Of a stretch of DNA of 64,000 nt, positions 23,371 through 31,010 are shown piece after piece (within the stretch, counting starts at the first letter, position 1; the number at the start of each line of letters is the position of its first letter). The translations under genes were made by a program, and so were the position numbers. The DNA is from Streptomyces sp. CBMA29. Its GTDB lineage: Bacteria > Actinomycetota > Actinomycetes > Streptomycetales > Streptomycetaceae. The notes under the pieces were generated by a model. That model searched no databases and was not told the DNA's origin. It worked only from the letters and a program-made list of their open reading frames with translations. The stretch is taken from assembly GCF_014596445.1 (NCBI RefSeq), contig NZ_MECL01000124.1, positions 62,001-126,000 of the forward strand, read 5' to 3'.

Positions 23371-25452
23371 TCACCACGCCGACGGCGCCGGCGGTGCCAC
23401 GACCGGCGGCCGGTCGTCGCAGGTGATCGTGTTCGGCAGCTCCCACGGCGCGAACCACGGCCCGGTGGTACCGCCGCCGCTGTTGCCGCCGAGGTCGGTC
23501 AGCGAGAACTCCGAGCCGGAGGCGGGGAAGTTGAAGGAACCGCAGTTGTTCACGCCGACGGCGCCGACATTGCGCGCGACCACGTTCTCGAAGGACGCGG
23601 AGCCCGCCACCCGGCCGCTGACCACCGAGGTGCCGGTGCCGTCGACCTTGATGTCCTTGAAGTGGACGTTGGTGACCGAGTACAGGTCCTTCACCGGCCA
23701 GTCGGCGACGAGCATGATCGCGTTGTAGGTGCTGTCGAGGAAGTTGTCCCCGGTCACCCGGATGTCCGCGTCGATGTTCTTCTCCAGCGCGTAGAACCAG
23801 ATCGCGCCGAGCCCGATGTTCCAGTTCAGTTCGTACGTGCCCGCCCTGACCGTGGTGTTGTCCGTGATCCACAGGTGGCCGGTGAACGCCTCGGAGCCGA
23901 AGCGGGAGCCGACCTGGATGGCGCTGCCCTCGCGGATCGGGTCGGCGATCAGGTTGTGGGAGACGGTGTTGTCGGTGCCGCCGTAGAGGGCGATGCCGTT
24001 GGCGAGCACCGGCGTCTGCACGGTGTTGTGGTCGATGGTGTTGCGCGCGTCCTCGGTCTTCTCCGACCACAGCGCGAGCGCGTCGTCACCGGTGTTGCGC
24101 AGGAAGTTGTTGGAGACGGTCGAATCCGTCACGCCGGTGTGGAAGTTGATGCCGTCGGCGATCTGGTCGACGATCACGTTGTCGGTGATCCGCAGGTTCT
24201 TCATCGGCCCGTCGAACCACATGCCGACCTTGGTGTGCTGGATGTACAGGCCGTCGATCGTCGAGTTGCTCAGCGAGCCGCCGATCCCGTTGACCTGGTC
24301 GGTGTCGATACGCTCCCGGACGTCGCCCTGGATCGCGAAGCCGGACAGGTGGACGTTCGAACTCCCGCCCTTGGACGCGTCCTTGCCGTAGAAGCCGACA
24401 CCGGTGTGGACACTCCCGTCGGGCGCAGGGGTGGCGAGGTCGACCTGGTGGCCCTTGATGATCGTGTACCAGCTACCCGCGCCCTCGATCGTCACGTTGT
24501 CGACGACGATGTGCCGGTTCACCTGGTACGTGCCCGGCGGGATGTACACCTTCAGGTGCGTGAGCTTCGCGAAGGCGATGGCCTTGTCGATGGCGTTCGC
24601 CGAGTCGCGGCGGCCGGTCGGATCGGCGCCGAAGGCGAGGACGTTGGCCGCGATCAGGTCGATCTTCGGCGGCGCGACGAGCTGCGAGTCCAGCAGGTCG
24701 ACCGTGGTGGTCGCGGCGGTGGCGCCCGCCGGGACCTGGAGCCGCACCTTGTCGCCCGCGCGGTACGTCCTCCCCAGCGACAGCCGCTGCTCGTCGTAGA
24801 AGTGGTTGGGGCGGAACGGCTTGGCGAACACCGGTGCGGGCGTGGTGTCCTGGGGCACGCAGGCGCACTCGGTCACCCAGTAGTCGGGGTGCAGGACATC
24901 GGCGCCCGGGTCGTTCGAGAACGGGTACAGGTTGTAGAGCCACGCGTACTGCGAGGTGAGCGTCAGGGCCTTGCGGTCCTTGCCGTTCACCGTCACGTCG
25001 AGCGGCGAGGTGATGCCGCCGCCGGTCGGCGCGTCCGGGATGCTGTACCGCACGTTGATCGCGTTGGCGGCACTCGGAAGGGTGAACTCGACGTACTGGC
25101 CCGGCTTCAGCGACACCGCCTTACGGCCCGACGCCTCGGCGGGCAGCGTGTACGCCTCCCGGCCGGGGCCGATGACCGTGCCGTTCGTCGCGGCGTTCTC
25201 CGCCTCCTGCTCCGCGAAGCCGACGTTCGCGCCGCGGCCGGCGACGAGCGAGGGGTCGAGCGCCGCCCGCGTCACCACCGGGGCCGTACCGCCGCCTGTT
25301 CCGCCCGCTCCCGTACCCGCCAGGGCGGTCGTACCACCGGCCATGACGCTGAACCCGACGGCCACCGCGGTCGCCGTCGCGACCACGACCGCGGCTCTTC
25401 GCCGCGGTCTGCCCGACCACTCCACCACAGCGCCTGTGCTGCTCCGTGACAT
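23371..25452 (-). CDS. Secreted GH87 alpha-1,3-glucanase (mycodextranase/mutanase type)
   Basis: 693 residues. Signal peptide at about 1-46 (RPRRRAAVVVATATAVAVGF). A CBM35/CBM6-like sugar-binding beta domain covers about 75-260 (FAEQEAENAATNGTV, YVEFTLPSAANAINVRYSIPD). A right-handed parallel beta-helix covers about 268-660 (AFGADPTGRRDSANAIDKAI, then many NxVxxN rungs). GH87 enzymes use three Asp spaced 0, +23, +24. Here Asp433 (IADGINF) and Asp456-Asp457 (NTGDDALALW) reproduce that spacing exactly. The expected role is hydrolysis of fungal cell-wall or bacterial alpha-1,3-glucan outside the cell. A minus-strand promoter TTGTGG-18-TAATGT (25524-25495) and a palindrome upstream may control it. 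Confidence 0.85.
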   Translation of the reverse strand: MSRSSTGAVVEWSGRPRRRAAVVVATATAVAVGFSVMAGGTTALAGTGAGGTGGGTAPVVTRAALDPSLVAGRGANVGFAEQEAENAATNGTVIGPGREAYTLPAEASGRKAVSLKPGQYVEFTLPSAANAINVRYSIPDAPTGGGITSPLDVTVNGKDRKALTLTSQYAWLYNLYPFSNDPGADVLHPDYWVTECACVPQDTTPAPVFAKPFRPNHFYDEQRLSLGRTYRAGDKVRLQVPAGATAATTTVDLLDSQLVAPPKIDLIAANVLAFGADPTGRRDSANAIDKAIAFAKLTHLKVYIPPGTYQVNRHIVVDNVTIEGAGSWYTIIKGHQVDLATPAPDGSVHTGVGFYGKDASKGGSSNVHLSGFAIQGDVRERIDTDQVNGIGGSLSNSTIDGLYIQHTKVGMWFDGPMKNLRITDNVIVDQIADGINFHTGVTDSTVSNNFLRNTGDDALALWSEKTEDARNTIDHNTVQTPVLANGIALYGGTDNTVSHNLIADPIREGSAIQVGSRFGSEAFTGHLWITDNTTVRAGTYELNWNIGLGAIWFYALEKNIDADIRVTGDNFLDSTYNAIMLVADWPVKDLYSVTNVHFKDIKVDGTGTSVVSGRVAGSASFENVVARNVGAVGVNNCGSFNFPASGSEFSLTDLGGNSGGGTTGPWFAPWELPNTITCDDRPPVVAPPAPSAW

Positions 25453-25755
25453 CGAAAGCTCGTTTCTGTCGAGACCTGCCGAGAGGGTGAGGTGACATTA
25501 GGGCGCGCGCGTCCGGTTCCACAAGGCTCATGCGAAATGATTTCGTAACCCTGCCGTCGAACTACGGCTGTTGGTTGACTTCTTGCAATCACCTGCACCA
25601 CCTGTTGCAGGCGTCCCCGCCTCCGCGCCGGAACGATTGCCGGGAAGCGGTCCCGGCGGGGGTGCGAACAGGGGCAGAATCGGGGGGACTTCGGCGCCGC
25701 GCGGACGCGGAGGCGCGCAGGCACGAAAAGCGGTACCCGGGGGAGGCGAAGGGGC
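25453..25755. other. 303-bp divergent region between GH87 and caspase-like genes
   Basis: Holds the GH87 promoter (minus strand -35 at 25519-25524, -10 at 25495-25500), a 13-bp palindrome (listed separately), and TTGCAATCACCTGCACC with CCTGCA-8-TGCAGG symmetry (25592-25611). The rest is ordinary GC-rich DNA without a gene. Confidence 0.5.
25533..25545. promoter_or_regulatory. Palindromic operator candidate CGAAATGATTTCG
   Basis: Perfect 13-bp palindrome just upstream of the GH87 -35 box. CGAA-n-TTCG symmetry is typical of LacI-family operators of Streptomyces glycoside genes. It also resembles a Zur box, but the flanks do not extend the dyad. Confidence 0.5.
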
Positions 25756-27813
25756 GTGGGGCGGCGACTTGCTCTGCTGATCGCTACATACGAGCACGAG
25801 GACGCGGGGCTGCGGCAGTTGACCGCGCCGGGGCACGACGCGGAAGCCCTCGGCGACACGTTGCGCGACGCGGAGATCGCGGGCTTCGAGGTCACCACGC
25901 TCGTCAACGAGCCGCACTACGTGGTCGGCCGGGCCATCGGCGAACTCTGCCGTGACCGCCGCCGCGAAGACCTCGTCCTGCTCTACTTCACCGGCCACGG
26001 CCTCAAGGACGACGCCGGACGGCTGCACCTGGCGACGGTCGACACCCGCCGCGACAACCTCGCCTTCACCTCACTGCCCGCCGACCTGGTCGACCGCGCC
26101 CTGTCCGACTGCGTCTCCCGGCAGCAGGTGCTGATCCTCGACTGCTGCTACGGCGGCGCCTTCCCCGCGGGCGGCCTCACCAAGGCCGACGAGGACGAGA
26201 CGCACGCCCTGGAACGGTTCCGCGGCCGGGGCCGCACCGTCCTCACCGCGGCCGACGCCACGCAGTTCTCCTTCGAGAGCGACGGCGCCCTGCGCGGCGG
26301 CACCGCGCGCTCGGTCTTCACCCACCACCTCGTCACCGGCCTGCGCGAGGGCACCGCCGACCTCGACGGCGACGGCGACATCACCCTCGACGAGCTGTAC
26401 GAGTACGTCCACGACAAGGTCGTCGACGAGATGCCGCAGCAGCGGCCGAAGCGGCAGGACAACGTCGAGGGCCGGATCGTCATCGCCCGCAACGTCAACT
26501 GGACGCTCCCCGCCCACGTCCGCGACGCCCTCGAAAGCCCCATCGCCAGCGCCCGGTTGGGCGCCGTGGCCGCCTTCGCCCACCTGCTCCGCATCGGCAA
26601 CCCCGTCGTCCGGACCCGCGCCGTCCAGGAGTTGGAGCGGCTGGCCGGAGACGACAGCCGTATGGTCTCGGCCGCCGCGATCAGGGCCCTGCCGGTGGAG
26701 CCGGTCCCGGACGAGCCCTTGGTGGCACGGGAGTTGGTGCCGGACGAGCCGTTGGTGCCGGAGGAGACCGTGGCGGTCGCCGCTTCGGTCGCGGTACCGG
26801 TCGCGCCCGACAGCGCGGGCATCGAAAGCATCGAAAGCAACGAAGGCACATGGCAGGACAACATCGGCAGCGCCGTGTGCGCGCCGCTGGCCGTGGAGAA
26901 CGGCACGCTGTACGTCGCGGGCTTCGCCGGTCACCTGAGCGCGTACGACGCCGCCTCGGGCGCGCGGCGGTGGCGGTACGCCACCGGCCACCCCGTACAG
27001 AATCCGCCGGTCGTGCTGAACGGGCTGGTGTACGTCGCCGCCAGGGGCGCCACGATCGCGCTCGACGCCGTGACCGGTGAGGTCGCGTGGCGGCACGAGG
27101 CCCAGGCAAGACCGGTCGGGGCGGTCGCCGCGCTCGCCCCGTGGGTGTTCGCCGTCAACGGGATCAACCTGCGCTGTTTCTACGCCGCCGACGGGCACGA
27201 GAAGTGGCGGCGCACCTTCGGCGTCTCGGACCTGCGGTGGGCGGTGGTGGTCGGCGACCAGGTGTGGTGCGGCAACAGCGGTCGCCATGTGTACGTGACC
27301 GACGCGGCCACCGGCAAGAAGGGATTCCGTCTCGCGCTGCGCGACTCCTCGTCCTCCGCACGGGCCGTGGCGGAGGACGGGCTCTCCCTCCACATCGCCG
27401 GCGGGAAGGACGGCGACCTCTACCGCGTCGACGCCGTCACGGGACAGGAGCGCTGGCACTTCGCCACGCTCAGCCCGGTGCGGTGCTCCCCGGTCGTCGC
27501 GGGCCCGCTGGTGTACGCGGGCGACGCCGCCGGCAATCTGTACGCGGTCGAGGCGGCCACCGGCACCGTACGGTGGCGCGTCTCCGTCGGCACCCCGCTC
27601 AACGCGTCCCCCGCGGTGGCGGACGGGGCCGTGTACGTCGGGGGCATGGACGGCACACTGCACGTGTTCGACGCCGCCACCGGAGAGCGGCTCGCAGCCG
27701 TGCCCACCGACGGCCCCGTGCAGACGGTCCCGGTGGTGCGCGACGGACTCGTCCACGCCGGCAACGACGCAGGCGAGATCCTCACCTTTCCGGTGCCCGG
27801 CGCCGGAAGGTGA
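25756..27813 (+). CDS. Caspase-like (metacaspase) protein with PQQ-type beta-propeller
   Basis: 685 residues. A caspase-like peptidase domain covers about 1-240: RRLALLIATYEHEDAGLRQL, GHDAEALGDTL, catalytic His81 (LLYFTGHG) and Cys131 (LILDCCYGG), then VFTHHLVTGL near its end. A helical, HEAT-like segment lies at about 250-315 (ALESPIASARLGAVAAFAHLL, RTRAVQELERLAGDD). A Pro/Glu/Val-rich linker leads to seven or so PQQ/WD-like blades at about 370-685, each with the G-x-LYAxDAATGxxRWR pattern (YVAGFAGHLSAYDAASGARRW). No signal peptide, so it should be cytoplasmic. The GTG at 25756 follows GGAGG and AAGGGG. The propeller probably senses or binds a partner that triggers proteolysis (inference). 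Confidence 0.88.
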   Translation: MGRRLALLIATYEHEDAGLRQLTAPGHDAEALGDTLRDAEIAGFEVTTLVNEPHYVVGRAIGELCRDRRREDLVLLYFTGHGLKDDAGRLHLATVDTRRDNLAFTSLPADLVDRALSDCVSRQQVLILDCCYGGAFPAGGLTKADEDETHALERFRGRGRTVLTAADATQFSFESDGALRGGTARSVFTHHLVTGLREGTADLDGDGDITLDELYEYVHDKVVDEMPQQRPKRQDNVEGRIVIARNVNWTLPAHVRDALESPIASARLGAVAAFAHLLRIGNPVVRTRAVQELERLAGDDSRMVSAAAIRALPVEPVPDEPLVARELVPDEPLVPEETVAVAASVAVPVAPDSAGIESIESNEGTWQDNIGSAVCAPLAVENGTLYVAGFAGHLSAYDAASGARRWRYATGHPVQNPPVVLNGLVYVAARGATIALDAVTGEVAWRHEAQARPVGAVAALAPWVFAVNGINLRCFYAADGHEKWRRTFGVSDLRWAVVVGDQVWCGNSGRHVYVTDAATGKKGFRLALRDSSSSARAVAEDGLSLHIAGGKDGDLYRVDAVTGQERWHFATLSPVRCSPVVAGPLVYAGDAAGNLYAVEAATGTVRWRVSVGTPLNASPAVADGAVYVGGMDGTLHVFDAATGERLAAVPTDGPVQTVPVVRDGLVHAGNDAGEILTFPVPGAGR

Positions 27814-27837
27814 GGGCCACCGCCCGCGACCGTACGG

Positions 27838-28500
27838 CTACGCCTCGGCGTCCTCGGTGGCCTTGGCCTTCTTCTCGTCGGCCTTCTCGTCGGCCTCGTC
27901 CGTGGCGTCGGCCTCGGCGGCTTCCTCGACCTCTTCCGTGGCGTCCGGCTTGTCGTCCTCGAAGTACGTGTCCAGCACCGCGTCCAGCTCGGCCGCCCAG
28001 GTCTTGAGCAGCGGCTTGGAGGGCGCCTCGACGTCGGTGTCGAACCAGCGGCGGGTCGAGGTGTAGACGGTGACGGAGAAGCGGCGGCCGAAGCGCGGGG
28101 TGTCGATCTCGACGGCGCCGATCTCGTCCCAGCCGAAGTCGGCGGACTCGCCGTCCAGCTTGAAGGTGATGCCGGTGCGGTCGGCGGTGATCGAGCCGCG
28201 GCGGTCGGAGACCGAGAACACCGCGCCGGTGTCCTCCTCCGACGCGTCCTCGTCGTCCGCCGTGTCCGTGTCCGTGTCCTCGGCCACGGCCTCGACGGCG
28301 GCTTCAGGCGCGGCCTCGGGCGCCGGTTCCGGCTCGGTCTCGGGCGCGGCCAAGGGCGCGTCCTCCGGGGCGTCGTCGTCCACCACGGGCGCGGGCGCCT
28401 CGGCGGCGGACCGCGCGGGGGGCGTCAGGCCGGGTATGTACGCCGGGTCGACTCCGGCGGGCGGTATCGGCGGGGTGTTCGGACCTGTTTTCTGCTCCAC
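27838..28500 (-). CDS. Acidic hypothetical protein with C-terminal PH-like domain
   Basis: 220 residues in three zones: a Pro-rich N-terminus (PNTPPIPPAGVDPAYIPGLTPP), a long Ala/Glu/Pro/Asp-rich acidic stretch (about 25-90), and a compact domain at about 92-180 (SVSDRRGSITADRTGITFKL, FGWDEIGAVEIDTPRFGRRFSVTVYT). The last zone reads as a small PH-like beta sandwich with a final helix, then an acidic/Lys tail rich in ADATDEADEKADEKK. The GTG at 28500 is taken as start because CATACT lies 7 bases before it (leaderless) and the ORF upstream has no coding character. Convergent with the caspase-like gene, 24 bp apart. Function unknown. Confidence 0.65.
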   Translation of the reverse strand: MEQKTGPNTPPIPPAGVDPAYIPGLTPPARSAAEAPAPVVDDDAPEDAPLAAPETEPEPAPEAAPEAAVEAVAEDTDTDTADDEDASEEDTGAVFSVSDRRGSITADRTGITFKLDGESADFGWDEIGAVEIDTPRFGRRFSVTVYTSTRRWFDTDVEAPSKPLLKTWAAELDAVLDTYFEDDKPDATEEVEEAAEADATDEADEKADEKKAKATEDAEA

Positions 28501-28711
28501 GGCGCGAAGTATGGCCGATGAACCTGTGCCCGCGACAGCCGTAACGGCCTCTGGGACCGGGATACGGGCGCGATCGTGATGCGCGCGCGACCGGTCGCCC
28601 CCGGACCCGGGCGGGGGGCCGACGACACCCCGACGGCACGCCGACGGCACCCCGTGGGGCGCGCCGGACGGGGTGTGACGCGTTTTACCCGGCGAGAATC
28701 TGGTTCCGTGG

Positions 28712-28892
28712 TACCGTTGTTTTCAGTTGCAGTTGTGGTTCCCAAAGACTTACAAGTGCTCCTTCATCGGCATACGTGCCGATAGGTGCACTTTTGTATT
28801 TCCGCTGTTCTTTCCTGAACGGGGCAATCATTGCGGCGACACGGGGTCCGTAATCCGCGGATTTCGATGTACTGCCCCTGAAGGAGATTAAT
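28712..28892 (+). promoter_or_regulatory. Cold-shock gene promoter and structured 5' leader
   Basis: An extended -10 (TGGTACCGT, box at 28712-28717) would start a leader of about 165-170 bases. The leader holds ATCGGCA-TACG-TGCCGAT (28766-28783), a perfect 7-bp stem capped by a TACG tetraloop, enclosed by AAGTGC/GCACTT (28754-28759 with 28788-28793). The leader is unusually AT-rich for this window. AAGGAG lies 7 bases before the ATG. Long leaders of this kind act as cold sensors in other cspA genes. Confidence 0.55.
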
Positions 28893-29096
28893 ATGGCTTC
28901 CGGTACCGTGAAGTGGTTCAACGCTGAAAAGGGCTTCGGCTTCATCGAGCAGGACGGCGGCGGCGCCGACGTCTTCGCCCACTACTCGAACATCTCGGCC
29001 CAGGGCTTCCGTGAGCTCCAGGAGGGCCAGAAGGTGACCTTCGACGTCACCCAGGGCCAGAAGGGCCCGCAGGCCGAGAACATCGTTCCCGCCTGA
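28893..29096 (+). CDS. Cold-shock protein (CspA family)
   Basis: 67-residue single-stranded RNA/DNA-binding OB-fold protein. RNP1 is KGFGFI (residues 14-19), RNP2 is VFAHY, and the family start MASGTVKWFNAEKGFGFIEQ and end AENIVPA are intact. It acts as an RNA chaperone. It is followed 266 bp later by a DEAD-box helicase gene, a pairing that suits RNA remodelling in the cold. AAGGAG is well spaced before the ATG. Confidence 0.98.
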   Translation: MASGTVKWFNAEKGFGFIEQDGGGADVFAHYSNISAQGFRELQEGQKVTFDVTQGQKGPQAENIVPA

Positions 29097-29129
29097 CGCG
29101 TCTGAAACGCCTGACACGTTCAGCGACAT

Positions 29130-29165
29130 AGCTGGGGCCCGCGCCTTGGGGTGCGGGTCCCGGCT
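29130..29165 (+). terminator. Hairpin terminator after the cold-shock gene
   Basis: AGCTGGGGCCCGCGCC pairs with GGTGCGGGTCCCGGCT around a TTGG loop, with few mismatches, 33 bases after the stop codon; TTGTTG follows. Confidence 0.7.
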
Positions 29166-29196
29166 TGTTGCGTTGTACGGATTTCCACCGCGTTCC

Positions 29197-29216
29197 GCCG
29201 TTTTCCACGGCTTTTT
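29197..29216 (+). promoter_or_regulatory. Small hairpin plus T5 tract in helicase leader (attenuator-like)
   Basis: GCCGT-TTTCC-ACGGC followed directly by TTTTT, about 150 bases upstream of the helicase start. T-tracts after hairpins are rare in this genome type. It could be the end of cold-shock read-through transcripts or an attenuator for the helicase. Confidence 0.4.
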
Positions 29217-29362
29217 CATGGCGCGGAAATGTCGAAGCCACGGGAGGAAATATCCCGACCGGCTTCGTTTCGCTTTTTATCCGGCTCGTTCTTGCGATTG
29301 TCCCCGCCGCCTCACGGCCGCCGGGAAATCCTCGATACGTGTCGCATCGAGGAAGGGTTCCT

Positions 29363-30871
29363 TTGAACCGCACATCTCGCACGAACGACCGTTTCAGCCG
29401 CACCCGAACGGGTGGTTCCTCCCGTACGGGCGGCTCCGGCTCGGGCTCGGGCTCCGGCCGCTCCGGCGGCCAGTCCCGTAACGGCGGCGGCTCCCGCTCC
29501 GGCGGCTACGGACGGCGGCCCTCCGCGCCGCAGGGCGAGTTCGCCCTGCCGGTGACGGTCACGCCGCCGCTGCCCGCCGTCGAGTCCTTCGCCGAACTCG
29601 ACCTGCCCGACGCCGTGTTGAACGCGCTGACCGTACAGGGCGTCACCGTACCGTTCCCGATCCAGGCCGCCACCCTGCCCAACACCCTCGCGGGACGTGA
29701 CGTGTTGGGCCGCGGGCGCACCGGCTCCGGCAAGACGCTCGCCTTCGGCCTGGCGATGCTGGCCCGTACCGCGGGTCAGCGCGCCGAGTCGCGGCAGCCG
29801 CTCGCGCTGGTCCTGGTCCCGACCAGGGAACTCGCCCAGCAGGTCACCGACGCCCTCACCCCGTACGCCCGCACGCTGCGGCTGCGGCTGGCCACCGTCG
29901 TGGGCGGTATGTCCATCGGCCGCCAGGCCAGCGCGCTGCGCGGCGGCGCGGAGATCGTCGTGGCGACGCCCGGACGGCTCAAGGACCTGATCGACCGCGG
30001 CGAGTGCCGGCTGGACCGGGTCGCGATCACCGTGCTGGACGAGGCCGACCAGATGGCCGACATGGGCTTCATGCCCCAGGTCACCGAGCTGCTCGACCAG
30101 GTGCGGCCCGGCGGCCAGCGGATGCTGTTCTCCGCCACGCTCGACCGCAACATCGACCAGCTCGTGCGGCGCTACCTCTCCGACCCGGTGGTCCACTCCG
30201 TCGACCCGTCGGCGGGCACGGTCACCGCGATGGAGCACCACGTGCTGCACGTCCACGACGCCGACAAGTACGCGACCGTCACCGAGATCGCCGCGCGCGA
30301 CGGCCGGGTGCTGATGTTCCTCGACACCAAGCACGCCGTCGACAAGCTCACCCAGCACCTGCTCAAGAGCGGTGTACGGGCGGCGGCGCTGCACGGCGGC
30401 AAGTCGCAGCCGCAGCGCACTCGTACCCTCGCGCAGTTCAAGACCGGACACGTGACGGTGCTGGTCGCCACGAACGTGGCGGCCCGCGGCATCCACGTCG
30501 ACAACCTCGACCTCGTCGTGAACGTCGACCCGCCGAGCGACCACAAGGACTACCTGCACCGCGGCGGGCGTACCGCGCGGGCGGGCGAGTCGGGCCGGGT
30601 CGTCACGCTCGTGGTGCCCAGCCAGCGCCGCGAGATGACCCGTCTGATGGCCAGCGCGGGGATCGCGCCGCAGGTCGCCCAGGTGCGTTCGGGCGAGGCC
30701 GAGCTGACCCGGATCACCGGTGCCCAGGCGCCGTCCGGCATCCCGGTCACCATCACCAACCCGGTCGCCGACCGCCCGCAGCGCTCCGGCGCGCCGTCCT
30801 CCCGCGCCCGCCGCGGCCGTCCGACGTCGCAGTCCCGCCGCCGCTCGTCCCCGATGCGCGGCGCCGCGTAA
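29363..30871 (+). CDS. DEAD-box RNA helicase
   Basis: 502-residue ATP-dependent RNA helicase. After a basic Gly/Ser/Arg-rich N-terminus (residues 1-55) come the Q motif (about 93-101, PFPIQAA), motif I GRTGSGKT (118-125), Ia PTRELAQQ, Ib TPGR, motif II DEAD (226-229), motif III SAT (257-259), motif V ARGIHV and motif VI HRGGRTARAG. The C-terminal 40 residues are basic (RARRGRPTSQSRRRSS). The start is taken as TTG at 29363 because AGGAAGG precedes it by 6-7 bases and Streptomyces homologues begin MNRTSRTNDRF. The open frame extends to 29165 but through leader DNA with a hairpin. Position after the csp gene suggests a cold-adaptation role. Confidence 0.93.
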   Translation: MNRTSRTNDRFSRTRTGGSSRTGGSGSGSGSGRSGGQSRNGGGSRSGGYGRRPSAPQGEFALPVTVTPPLPAVESFAELDLPDAVLNALTVQGVTVPFPIQAATLPNTLAGRDVLGRGRTGSGKTLAFGLAMLARTAGQRAESRQPLALVLVPTRELAQQVTDALTPYARTLRLRLATVVGGMSIGRQASALRGGAEIVVATPGRLKDLIDRGECRLDRVAITVLDEADQMADMGFMPQVTELLDQVRPGGQRMLFSATLDRNIDQLVRRYLSDPVVHSVDPSAGTVTAMEHHVLHVHDADKYATVTEIAARDGRVLMFLDTKHAVDKLTQHLLKSGVRAAALHGGKSQPQRTRTLAQFKTGHVTVLVATNVAARGIHVDNLDLVVNVDPPSDHKDYLHRGGRTARAGESGRVVTLVVPSQRREMTRLMASAGIAPQVAQVRSGEAELTRITGAQAPSGIPVTITNPVADRPQRSGAPSSRARRGRPTSQSRRRSSPMRGAA

Positions 30872-30933
30872 CCCCTCCGGGGCGGACCACCGGTACGACC
30901 GGCAGGACCGGTACGACTGGCACCACGCGCACG

Positions 30934-30972
30934 ACGAGGGCCCGAGCCGTTCGACACGGCTCGGGCCCTCGT
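30934..30972. terminator. Bidirectional terminator, 17-bp perfect stem
   Basis: ACGAGGGCCCGAGCCGT (30934-30950), loop TCGAC, and its exact complement (30956-30972), between the convergent helicase and PAP2 genes. Confidence 0.88.
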
Positions 30973-31010
30973 GCGTGGGTGCGTGCGTGGGTGTGTCGCC
31001 GCCGCCCGGA

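Noticed and set aside
25533..25545. CGAAATGATTTCG as a Zur box
   Set aside because: It resembles the Zur consensus at its centre but the flanking bases break the dyad, and the adjacent genes (alpha-glucanase, caspase-like) have no link to zinc; a LacI-type site is more plausible.
28685..28945. Minus-strand 86-codon frame over the cold-shock leader
   Set aside because: Overlaps the csp start and a conserved-looking leader; no ribosome binding site or homology.
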